Assembly: GCA_027024305.1 (NCBI GenBank)
Contig: JALVSO010000079.1
Coordinates: 1,501 to 8,130, forward strand
From: Candidatus Parcubacteria bacterium
GTDB lineage: Bacteria > Patescibacteriota > Minisyncoccia > Phycocordibacterales > GCA-2747955
DNA length: 6,630 nt
Reading direction: 5' to 3'
Shown in pieces: positions 1 through 5,828 of the stretch. The notes beneath the pieces were generated by a model. That model was not told the origin of the DNA, did no database searches, and worked only from the letters and a program-made list of their open reading frames with translations. Within the stretch, counting starts at the first letter, position 1. The number at the start of each line of letters is the position of its first letter. Made by a program: the position numbers and the translations under genes.

Positions 1-100
1 GCGCAAAAGCGCCACCTTTTGCCTCTTTGCGCGCCTTCGGCGCGCCGTGCTTCTGCGCTCTCCGAGCGCGAAGTTTCAATTTGCGGAGGTGAGAGGATTT
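1..100. other. GC-rich left edge with small hairpins, no gene
   Basis: This stretch is GC-rich compared with what follows. It contains a 7-bp perfect hairpin at 29-45 (GCGCGCC, loop TTC, GGCGCGC). GCGC-containing words recur around it (GCGCAAAAG at 1-9, TTTGCGC at 26-32, GAGCGCG at 64-70). The TTC-loop design matches the hairpins inside the 5477-5860 element. I see no credible gene here. It may be the tail of another dispersed repeat cut by the window edge. Confidence 0.4.
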
Positions 101-104
101 TCGA

Positions 105-206
105 CCCAGCACCACTTTTGTGGGAATAAGAAGTTTTAAAATTTTAGTCTGTGAAATCACAAAGAGTTCAGTTTCAACTAAATATTTTTTCAAAAGTGGT
201 GCTGGG
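105..206 (+). repeat. Terminal-inverted-repeat element, copy A
   Basis: Perfect 16-bp inverted arms (105-120, CCCAGCACCACTTTTG, and 191-206, its reverse complement) enclose 70 bp of AT-rich sequence. The interior begins with GGGAATAAGAAGTTTTAAAA and ends with AATATTTTTT. A related element lies at 296-396 and a diverged inverted one at about 1355-1455. Size, AT-rich core and inverted ends resemble a MITE or a REP-like palindromic unit. No target-site duplication is evident. Confidence 0.75.
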
Positions 207-241
207 GAAAAATGCCTATCTGAGTCGTCCCTGAGGCCTTA

Positions 242-272
242 CTTTTATTCCGAATACTTGGAGGAATAAAAG
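242..272. repeat. Short inverted repeat between element copies A and B
   Basis: CTTTTATTCC at 242-251 is the exact reverse complement of GGAATAAAAG at 263-272, with an 11-base spacer. The right half resembles the subterminal GGGAATAAGAAG word of copy A, so it may be a remnant of the same family. It has no T-tract typical of a terminator and its role is unknown. Confidence 0.45.
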
Positions 273-295
273 CCTGAAAAAGAGCGGGGCTATGT

Positions 296-396
296 CGAGC
301 ACCACTTTTGCAAGAATAAAAAGTTTTATAATTTCAATTAAGTGTATCAAAAAAAGTTAAAGTCCCACTTGAATATTTTTTCAAAAGTGGTGCTCG
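296..396 (+). repeat. Terminal-inverted-repeat element, copy B
   Basis: Perfect 15-bp inverted arms (296-310, CGAGCACCACTTTTG, and 382-396) surround a 71-bp AT-rich core. It shares the inner 13 bases of the arm with copy A, the subterminal word GAATAAAAAGTTTTATAAT near the left end and GAATATTTTTT at the right. The outermost pairs differ from copy A (CG:CG here, CCC:GGG there), yet both pair perfectly. The whole spacing is conserved. Confidence 0.75.
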
Positions 397-432
397 GCCA
401 AAATGGTTTACTGTTCCGGTCTTTTTTTGCGC

Positions 433-460
433 TTGCAAAGTTTTTTAATGGAGTTAAAAT
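433..460 (+). promoter_or_regulatory. Possible weak promoter for the 560 gene
   Basis: TTGCAA (433-438) and TAAAAT (455-460) are separated by 16 bases and would direct transcription towards the gene at 560 with a leader of about 90 bases. The match is modest and AT-rich sequence gives such hits often. It is the only candidate I could see after copy B. A GGAGG at 528-532 lies 27 bases before the ATG, too far for normal use. Confidence 0.25.
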
Positions 461-559
461 TGAAGCAGGGTAAGGAATAAATATTACCCGACCATCCACC
501 AGGTTCATCTTTTAAGGAATGACTGTTGGAGGTTTATCAAAAGTAAAAGAAAATACAAT

Positions 560-1213
560 ATGAAAAAAAATTTAATGATATTGGGTGGTGCCATTATTCT
601 TTTAATCATCTTATCCGCGGCTTTCTCTTCCAGGTCCGGAAGTGGAACTTTTGTGAGTGATTTATCACCGGATAGGGGAATTAAATGTACCAAAATAATT
701 GCCGAAGGGGATGCCGGAAGCAGTGAGGGAGTGATGTATATTTATAAAGATAGGGTTCGCTATGATTCGGTTATGAAGCATCAACAGCTGGGAAAGAGAG
801 ATATGCATGTTATAGTGACTAAAGACAAAAGCTACGCCTGGGGCTCAGCCTTTTCCGTTCCCGGCCTAATCGAGGGTGGTCTGATTTTTGACAATGACAG
901 TGGGGAGGGGCCGGACTTGCCTGAACTTAAAGATATTGAAAAAATGAAGAGAGATGGTTTTGAAATTCCGGGAATGGATTGTCAGCCTTGGAATCCCGAT
1001 GAAGAAATTTTAACCCCACCAAAGGATATAAAATTCTCTTCCCAGGAAGATATGATGCAAAATATGATGAAGGGGCTGGTTCCCGGTTCCATGAATTTCG
1101 GTAATCCCGTTCCTATGGACAATTGCAACTTCTGTAAAAACATTCCGGATGAAAAACAAAGGCAGGAGTGCCAAAAGAGTTGTAGGGATGAAGAGGATGA
1201 TGGTTCTGAATAA
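560..1213 (+). CDS. Membrane-anchored extracytoplasmic protein with C-terminal cysteine motif
   Basis: The 217-residue protein starts MKKN and has one hydrophobic segment at about residues 5-22, with no lipobox cysteine after it. It is probably an N-terminal signal anchor with the rest outside the membrane. Residues 40-100 look beta-rich (VMYIYKDRVRYDS, MHVIVTKDKSYAW), a pattern reminiscent of LolA-like or DUF4412-like lipid-binding folds; that is only a visual impression. C43 and C141 lie in the body. The C-terminus carries C189-x2-C192-x11-C204-x3-C208 followed by an acidic tail. This suits disulfides or a metal site, and a similar C-terminal Cys cluster is, as I recall, frequent in Patescibacteria exported proteins. 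The ATG at 560 is chosen because no other start lies in frame near the GGAGG at 528-532. Both Trp codons are UGG and the stop is UAA. A terminator follows at once, so it is likely monocistronic. Function unknown. Confidence 0.85.
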   Translation: MKKNLMILGGAIILLIILSAAFSSRSGSGTFVSDLSPDRGIKCTKIIAEGDAGSSEGVMYIYKDRVRYDSVMKHQQLGKRDMHVIVTKDKSYAWGSAFSVPGLIEGGLIFDNDSGEGPDLPELKDIEKMKRDGFEIPGMDCQPWNPDEEILTPPKDIKFSSQEDMMQNMMKGLVPGSMNFGNPVPMDNCNFCKNIPDEKQRQECQKSCRDEEDDGSE

Positions 1214-1214
1214 G

Positions 1215-1237
1215 AAAAACGGGCTGCGCCCGTTTTT
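1215..1237 (+). terminator. Intrinsic terminator after the 560 gene
   Basis: A perfect 10-bp stem (AAAAACGGGC, loop TGC, GCCCGTTTTT) begins one base after the stop codon and ends in five T. The A-tract on the left makes it usable in both directions. Confidence 0.85.
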
Positions 1238-1300
1238 CCATTGTACAAAAAGGCAACCGCTTTCCAAGAATCTTTTTCCCTCGGATGCCAATGCTTTTTA

Positions 1301-1309
1301 TGGTAGAAT
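1301..1309 (+). promoter_or_regulatory. Possible extended -10 element
   Basis: TGGTAGAAT matches an extended -10 (TGn followed by TAnAAT). No convincing -35 lies 17 bases upstream. If active, it would give a ~180-base leader to the gene at 1498, running through element copy C. The much better promoter at 1460-1489 makes this secondary. Confidence 0.25.
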
Positions 1310-1354
1310 AAAACCGTTGATGCGAAACAGCTTTTGTGAGCTGAGAGAAAGTAA

Positions 1355-1455
1355 GCATCACTTTCTGTGGGAATAATTAAATAAAATCATAACTCTTCAT
1401 GGTTTCACAAATGGAAATTTTAAAACTTTTACTCATCTTCCTGCAAAAGTGATAA
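1355..1455 (-). repeat. Terminal-inverted-repeat element, diverged copy C (inverted)
   Basis: Read on the minus strand, this segment aligns along its length with copy A. It has a TATCACTTTTGCAGGAA left end, then AAGTTTTAAAATTT, then TGTGAAACCATGAAGAGTT (copy A has TGTGAAATCACAAAGAGTT), and ends near ATTCCCACAGAAAGTGATGC. The inverted ends are imperfect here, so it is an older or degraded copy. It ends five bases before the -35 of the operon promoter and could influence it. An extra small inverted repeat, AGAAAGT (1346-1352) with ACTTTCT (1360-1366), overlaps its left end. Confidence 0.6.
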
Positions 1456-1459
1456 CACC

Positions 1460-1489
1460 TTGACAAAACAGATTATAAAGTTGTATAAT
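1460..1489 (+). promoter_or_regulatory. Consensus sigma70-type promoter giving a leaderless transcript
   Basis: TTGACA (1460-1465) and TATAAT (1484-1489) are both exact consensus hexamers with an 18-base spacer. Transcription should begin about 7 bases after the -10, near 1496, while the ATG of the next gene is at 1498. No Shine-Dalgarno sequence could fit in such a leader and none is visible. The operon 1498-4643 is therefore probably read from a leaderless or nearly leaderless mRNA. Confidence 0.85.
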
Positions 1490-1497
1490 ATATAAAA

Positions 1498-1797
1498 ATG
1501 AAAAAAGAATTTAATCAAAAAGAATTGGACGAATTTTTAAAAAATATTAAAGAATTTGGTTCCGATTTGGGTAGAATTATTGACGGTTTGGATATCCCGG
1601 ACGAAATGAAAGCCATTCTGGCTCAAAAAGCCGTAGAGCTGATTGACAAGCCGGAAGAACTGGAAGCCTACGCCAGGGATTTGTTGATAGTCTACCTGGA
1701 TGAAAAAGTTATAGAAATGGATCCGGAATATCAAAAAGAACTTGAAAGGATTGACCGAGAAACCGAGGAGGAGATTAATAAGATTTTAAATGAGTAA
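1498..1797 (+). CDS. Small acidic helical protein, first gene of the operon
   Basis: A 99-residue protein that I do not recognise. It is rich in Glu, Lys, Asp, Leu and Ile, has no Cys, Trp, signal peptide or membrane segment, and should be almost wholly alpha-helical and cytoplasmic. The segment around residues 36-70 (IPDEMKAILAQKAVEL then EELEAYARDLLIVYLDEKV) reads like a small helical bundle. The last 25 residues (YQKELERIDRETEEEINKI) look like a charged coiled-coil helix. Similar small helical proteins with an LP/IP-D/E-E motif are, I believe, common in Patescibacteria, but I cannot name a family with confidence. The start is set by the consensus promoter just upstream, leaving no room for a longer reading. 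Its UAA is two bases before the ATG of the recoded gene, so the two are very likely co-translated and may work together. Confidence 0.85.
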   Translation: MKKEFNQKELDEFLKNIKEFGSDLGRIIDGLDIPDEMKAILAQKAVELIDKPEELEAYARDLLIVYLDEKVIEMDPEYQKELERIDRETEEEINKILNE

Positions 1798-1799
1798 AT

Positions 1800-4643
1800 A
1801 TGAGCGAATATCCACCAAAAGATAAAAAAAATTGACGAGAAGGGCGCGCCAGATCCCGAGAGGCTATAACTAAAGAGGAAGAAAAAGCTATTCAAGAAAA
1901 ATGGGGATTTGGTCAAAGAACTAATAAGTCAGTTGATGATGTTAAGTCTAGTGATTTTTCTTTAATTAGAAAAAAAGATGGAAGTGAAAGCCGTAAGGTT
2001 TTAAGCGGGGCTGTAAAAAACTCACATTTAGAAAGTGGAAGAAAAGATGGTATCTATTTGGATGCCATAAATAGGAATGATATAGGTCAGAAAATTGATG
2101 AAGTTGGAATGGTTGAAAAAAAAGTTGGTTTATTGATGGATCCGAATAGTTCAGATGAAGAATTTGAAAAAGAGATTAAAGATAGGAAAAGACGAAATGC
2201 TGCAGAGATTGAGGCCAGAGAGGAACAAAATGTAAGAAATAAAGAAAGGCTTAAGAAATGGGAGGAAAAAAAGAAAAAAGCAAATGGTAATTATTTAAGT
2301 CAAGAAAATACCGAAAATGAACAAAGAAAAAAGAAAGAGAGTTTTCTTTGAGGCCTTGCCAAGGGAGCAGCTAAGAGGTTAAGCGGAGCGGAAGCTTTTT
2401 TCTCTTGAAGGGATTGAAATAAAGCAAGAAAAGAATTAAAGGAAGAAAAAATCGAATATGACGAGCGAGAAAGGTTGGAGGGTTATAAGTTAAACAGAAC
2501 TAGAGATAAGTTGTTTGCTTTGAGAGAAAAGTTAAAAAGCGATGATATATCAGATGAGGAAAAAGTTAAAATTAGGGAAAAACTAGAAAAGATTAAGAAC
2601 ATAAGAGATAAAAGAAAAGAAAAAATTGAAGTAGTCAAAAATGAAGCGGCGGAAAAACTTACAAAGTTAAGTAAAGAAAGAAAGATGAAACTCTATGAAG
2701 CCGCTCTTGAATCCCTAAAATTTGGAGGATTTATTTCCGGAGCTTTGCTAAGTGCCGGTTGGGCAACCGGAGCTGGAGCAACGGCAGCCGTGGGTGTCGG
2801 TGGGGCCAGAACTCTTTCTATGGTTTTAAATCCTTTTGTTAAGTCAAAATTGGAAAGCGGTTCTTTTGTTAAAGATGTTAAAAAGAGTTTAGAGGAAGGT
2901 TTGGATAAAACGGCATCATTTTTCAAGCCGGGAATTTCATGAAAAGAAAGAGGTGCTCTTCTGGGCGGTGGAGCCATGAATCTATTTTCTCTTTGGGCCA
3001 CTGCAAGGGGGATGGATAGATATTTCGGAACAGATATTGGTGGCTTTGTAAAAGAAGAGGTTGGAGGAGCTCTGTCTGGAGTAAAAAATTGATTCTCTTC
3101 TCTCTTTAAAGAAACACCCGTTGATGCCGATTATGAAGCGGTACACGGTCTTGATAGGGATCCGGAATTAGTTGCCGATGCCGGCAATGATTTATCCAGT
3201 CATTCTGTTGATTATTATCCAGATAATGCCAATGGTGATTTTGATCCGGGATTGAATGAAGATGCAAGACCGGATTATATAGAAAATAATTTACAGAAAA
3301 ACCTAGATGCTCTAAATGATTTTGGAGTTAAAATTGAGAATTTGGAAGTAGAGGTTCCCAAAGGGCAAGGAGCCATTAAAACCTTTGAACTTTTAAGAGA
3401 AAAGTTGGAGGAGCAATATGGAGATGGTCCAAAACCTCTTTTGGTTCAAAAGCTTTTGGAAATGGATGGAGAAGAGTTAGCCAAAAAATATGGTTTCTAT
3501 AATCCAAACTCGCCCACTGAATCAGCTCTTTTGCATGAGGGGGATTCATTTAGAATTTCTGAAAGAGGTTTGGAATATGTCCATGCCGATGGAACAGTCA
3601 CACTTTTAGAGGACGGAAAAGATTTCAGTTCTCCCGAAAGTCATTTTGGTGAAAGAGAAAATGAAAAGATGTTTGACTCCAATATTCATGATATCGCTTC
3701 AGAAAGAGCCGGTGTTACTGATGGTGTAGATCAAGGTAGTCATACAATAGCAGAATACGTCGCTGATTATCCCGATGCTCCGGGAGAGAGCATTGCTTCT
3801 GAAAACAAAGTTTCGGCAAGTGAACAAGCTTTTAGTGGAAGTGTTGAAGAGATTTTAAATATGGGAAATAGGGTGAACGCATTAAATATTGGCAACCATC
3901 TAGCGGATTTATATGAAGAAGGGGCGCTGGGATATGATGAGGTCGCTAGACTTAACAATGCTTTTCAAAAATCATTAAGTAAAGAAAATCTTAGAATTTT
4001 AAATTCTTGGAGTGGGCCTTATGATATAGATCTAACCTTAGATGAATTTAGAAAAATAGTTAAAGAAGTTGCAGATATTGATATTAGTGATTCTGATATT
4101 TCTAAATATTACAGTTCATCACGAGGTCTGGATTTATCTGAAGAATCTATAAATAGAATTTTTGATCTCTATGTTCGTAATCCTGAGACTTTGGACAAAA
4201 AAGTGATTTTAGATGAAATTTTCGGAAAAGGTCAGTTGGCAGATGAAGTTTTGAGGACAGAAGCGTCACGGGAAAGCATTGATCCTGAAGCAGGCAATTC
4301 CGAACTTCCCGGCCAGGCTAAAGCAGAGTTTGTTTCTGAAAATTACCATGGTTCCGGCTATGACTTAATAAAAACCACCCTTTCAGACGGTAGTGTAAAA
4401 TATGCAATTTATGGACCATCTTTTGTGGAGGACATTGCTGCGAAAAATAATATGTCCGTCGATGAATTAAGAAAATTGGCGAGTGACTCTAATATGTCAT
4501 TGGTGAAATTGATAGAAGAGGGAAGAATTAAGGGGGAGGAGCTTCCATCGTTTGATACCTTGGAAGATGCTCAAAAAGCTTTAAACGAAAGAATTACCGA
4601 AAGAAATTTAAGAAATTTTGAAGGTTTAGAGGAGGATATTTAG
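1800..4643 (+). CDS. Large coiled-coil protein read through six in-frame UGA codons (UGA probably Trp)
   Basis: One uninterrupted frame of 947 codons runs from ATG 1800 to UAG 4641-4643 if UGA is sense. The UGAs are at 1833, 2349, 2406, 2415, 2940 and 3090 (residues 12, 184, 203, 206, 381, 431). There is no in-frame UAA or UAG and no frameshift, and character is continuous across every UGA. UGG occurs five times (residues 35, 154, 321, 399, 737); 11 Trp in 947 is an ordinary frequency. Contexts such as AFFS-W-RD-W-NKARKE and VKN-W-FSSLFKE suit Trp. Visible architecture: a charged N-terminus; long Lys/Glu-rich helices, probably coiled coil, at about 110-170 and 200-305; a Gly/Ala-rich hydrophobic stretch at 308-336; a second near 385-402; then an acidic, likely globular half (VEVPKGQGA near 517, EGDSFRI near 580). 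The protein has no cysteine and no N-terminal signal. Such layouts occur among large uncharacterised Patescibacteria proteins. No Shine-Dalgarno is seen; translation probably couples to the preceding UAA two bases away. Function unknown. Confidence 0.85.
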
Positions 4644-4655
4644 ACCGGGTAGAAA

Positions 4656-4691
4656 AAGAAAAAGTCAAGCTGAAAAGCTTGACTTTTTCTT
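4656..4691 (+). terminator. Strong intrinsic terminator of the two-gene operon
   Basis: A 16-bp perfect stem (4656-4671 with 4676-4691) is closed by a GAAA tetraloop, a stable GNRA-type loop. The descending arm carries TTTTTCTT. It begins 12 bases after the UAG at 4641-4643. Its position independently supports 4643 as the true end of the long gene. Confidence 0.9.
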
Positions 4692-4765
4692 ATAAAGTGG
4701 TAAAATTACCTCAGAAAAAGGTTGAAAGTCAAAAACTTTCTCTTTGAAAATAAAATAGGGGTTGT

Positions 4766-4851
4766 CTGAACCGAACAAAATGTTTTTTAGAGGGCGGCGA
4801 GCTTCGCTCGCCGCCACCACCCAAACCTAAAAAACATCTTGTTCGGTTCAG
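4766..4851. repeat. 86-bp near-palindrome with nested GC-rich hairpin
   Basis: The 24-bp outer arms at 4766-4789 and 4828-4851 (CTGAACCGAACAA... and its complement) differ at one position. Inside is a perfect hairpin at 4793-4815 (GGCGGCGAG paired with CTCGCCGCC, with TTCG in the loop). Nearly the same hairpin recurs at 5907-5929. A partial third copy of the arm, CCGAACAA, lies at 4882-4889. The element sits between the operon terminator and the lipoprotein gene. It could be a MITE-like palindrome or a structured leader. No clear target duplication is seen. Confidence 0.75.
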
Positions 4852-4909
4852 GTGTTAACTTGCAAGGATACTTGATGTGGTCCGAACAAATTTTTTTTAA
4901 TTTTTTGAG

Positions 4910-4944
4910 GGCTGGAATGAGCTCTGCTTATTCCGGCCCGGGAG
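4910..4944 (+). promoter_or_regulatory. Leader hairpin and Shine-Dalgarno of the 4951 gene
   Basis: GGCTGGAATGAGC (4910-4922) can pair with GCTTATTCCGGCC (4926-4938) as 13 pairs, two of them G-U in RNA, with a TCT loop. GGGAG follows at 4940-4944, six bases before the ATG, which fixes the start. The two wobble pairs suggest an RNA rather than a DNA structure. No clear promoter was found between 4852 and 4909. Confidence 0.6.
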
Positions 4945-4950
4945 AAGATC

Positions 4951-5316
4951 ATGGTCAAAAAAAAATTTTTTTTGGCGGTCCTTGTGGCCGCCGTCACTCT
5001 TTTGGCGCAGGGATGCGCCGACCAATCGGCTCTGAGCCGCTACGCCGACGCCGGCGTGGCGGCTCAGGTGAATAGCGCCGCAGGGATTGCGGCGATTAAA
5101 GAGGGTGAGGCCGCCGACCTTGCCCTCAAGAACCGTGCGGTCCTTGAGGCCGAGTGTCAGGCCCTGGGCCACCGGGAGTGCTTGGCACTCCTGAAGTCCC
5201 AGAAGAGGGCCTCCGAGCTCCGCAGTCGTAACGCGGAGCTTGCCGAGGCCATCCGGGCGGCCTACGCCCGGAGGGCCTTGGAGGAGGCTATTCCCCCCAA
5301 GGAAAAGGGGGAGTAA
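4951..5316 (+). CDS. Small probable lipoprotein, Ala/Glu-rich helical
   Basis: A 121-residue exported protein. The N-terminus MVKKKFF is followed by the hydrophobic run LAVLVAAVTLLAQG and C22. LAQGC is a slightly unusual lipobox (Ala at -3, Gln at -2, Gly at -1), so lipid attachment at C22 is likely but not certain. The mature part is Ala-, Glu-, Leu- and Arg-rich and should form one or two long amphipathic helices. C51-type spacing is seen in AECQALGHREC, two cysteines nine residues apart that could form a disulfide. The C-terminus is charged (PPKEKGE). Codons are strongly GC-ending, unlike the genes to the left. The ATG follows GGGAG at good spacing, and the stop is UAA. The start contains a run of nine A and eight T (4957-4973) that could slip. 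Function unknown; small lipoproteins of this shape include envelope spacers and phage lysis lipoproteins, but I see nothing decisive. Confidence 0.8.
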   Translation: MVKKKFFLAVLVAAVTLLAQGCADQSALSRYADAGVAAQVNSAAGIAAIKEGEAADLALKNRAVLEAECQALGHRECLALLKSQKRASELRSRNAELAEAIRAAYARRALEEAIPPKEKGE

Positions 5317-5322
5317 AAACGT

Positions 5323-5350
5323 GGAGGCAAGACAGGGAAGTCTTGCCTCC
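5323..5350 (+). terminator. Hairpin after the lipoprotein gene, probable terminator
   Basis: A perfect 11-bp stem (GGAGGCAAGAC, loop AGGGAA, GTCTTGCCTCC) begins six bases after the UAA. There is no immediate T-tract, so it may act as an mRNA 3' stabiliser or a weak terminator. TGTTCTTT follows about ten bases later. Confidence 0.6.
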
Positions 5351-5379
5351 GCAACCCCATTGTTCTTTAAAAAAGGTTA

Positions 5380-5445
5380 AAACAATTTTCTTTGGTAAAG
5401 AAAATTTTGTTTATCAGGGTTTCAAAATGGTTTTTTGAAACTCTG
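5380..5445. repeat. Two adjacent AT-rich hairpins
   Basis: The first pairs AAACAATTTTCTTT (5380-5393) with AAAGAAAATTTTGTTT (5397-5412), leaving a two-base bulge. The second pairs CAGGGTTTCAAAA (5415-5427) with TTTTGAAACTCTG (5433-5445), 13 pairs including one G-U. Both are AT-rich, and either could terminate transcription from the lipoprotein gene. No gene lies in this stretch. Confidence 0.5.
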
Positions 5446-5552
5446 TAGACAAAGTTCTTTGAAATACCTCTTAAATACTCTAAGCCGGCAATTTGTTTTT
5501 GAAAGAAGTCGTGACAAGTTTTAAGTTGCAAGAGGTAAGTTGCAAGAAAGAT

Positions 5553-5598
5553 GGCGACCTTCGGTCGCCGTTAGGACAACCACCTTCGGTGGTTGTCC
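5553..5598. repeat. Tandem TTC-loop hairpins
   Basis: Two perfect hairpins stand side by side: GGCGACC-TTC-GGTCGCC at 5553-5569 and GGACAACCACC-TTC-GGTGGTTGTCC at 5574-5598. They have different stems but the same CC-TTC-GG core, as does the hairpin at 5684-5708. They lie between the AAGTTGCAAG words and their complements, so the whole block 5523-5633 could fold as a branched structure. Confidence 0.7.
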
Positions 5599-5655
5599 GA
5601 CTTGCAACTTGACCCTTATTCTTCTTGCAACTTGAACCGACTTCGTGAAAAATAT

Positions 5656-5688
5656 GGATTGCTTCGTCGCAAGCTCCTCGCAATGACA
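5656..5688 (-). repeat. ATTGCGAG-type dispersed repeat, minus-strand copy
   Basis: On the minus strand this reads TCATTGCGAGGAGCTTGCGA... and ends GCAATCC. It belongs to the widespread intergenic repeat beginning GTCATTGCGAG and ending AAGCAATCC, known to me from many bacterial genomes. Two plus-strand relatives follow at 5730-5777 and 5789-5828. Confidence 0.65.
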
Positions 5689-5732
5689 GCGACCTTCGGT
5701 CGCTGTCAAGACAGCCGCCCGGGGTGGCTGTC
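5684..5732. repeat. Two further hairpins between dispersed repeats
   Basis: TGACAGCGACC-TTC-GGTCGCTGTCA at 5684-5708 is a perfect 11-bp hairpin. GACAGCCGCC-CGG-GGTGGCTGTC at 5710-5732 has ten pairs with one mismatch. They share TGACAG/CTGTCA outer words with the flanking repeats, which suggests one repeat was inserted into or duplicated from another. Confidence 0.6.
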
Positions 5733-5828
5733 ATTGCGAGCTGCTTGAAGCGAATGCGGAAAGTGGCGTGGCAATCCATGCACTTGTTCGTTATTGCGAG
5801 CAAAATAAATATGAAGCGAAGCAATCCA
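5730..5828 (+). repeat. Two ATTGCGAG-type dispersed repeats, plus-strand copies
   Basis: The first runs from GTCATTGCGAG (5730-5740) to GGCAATCC (5770-5777) and the second from GTTATTGCGAG (5790-5800) to AAGCAATCC (5819-5827). They share ends but differ inside: GCTTGAAGCGAATGCGG... in one, CAAAATAAATATGAAGCG in the other. The conserved ends are partly complementary, so each can fold on itself. Confidence 0.6.

Noticed and set aside
2..140. Open frame from the left edge to TAA at 138-140 as the end of a gene
   Set aside because: It runs through a palindrome and into the arm of element copy A, and its translation has no protein-like pattern.
105..396. CRISPR array
   Set aside because: Only two units, with inverted rather than direct repeats and no regular spacers.
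982..1376. Minus-strand frames at 982-1361 and plus-strand frame at 1149-1376
   Set aside because: They overlap the real gene at 560-1213 and its terminator, and have no ribosome sites.
1833..3092. UGA as selenocysteine or cysteine
   Set aside because: Six selenocysteines with no SECIS-like hairpin after the UGAs is implausible. Cys is unlikely because the gene has no UGU or UGC at all, whereas UGG is present alongside UGA.
1800..4643. Pseudogene or set of broken genes
   Set aside because: All six interruptions are UGA, with no UAA, UAG or frameshift; protein character continues across each; gene borders are intact. Decay would not choose one stop codon.
2058..4643. Three separate genes at 2058-2351, 2475-2942 and 3252-4643
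   Set aside because: All lie in the same frame, would need TTG starts without ribosome sites, and are separated only by UGA codons. They are pieces of one gene.
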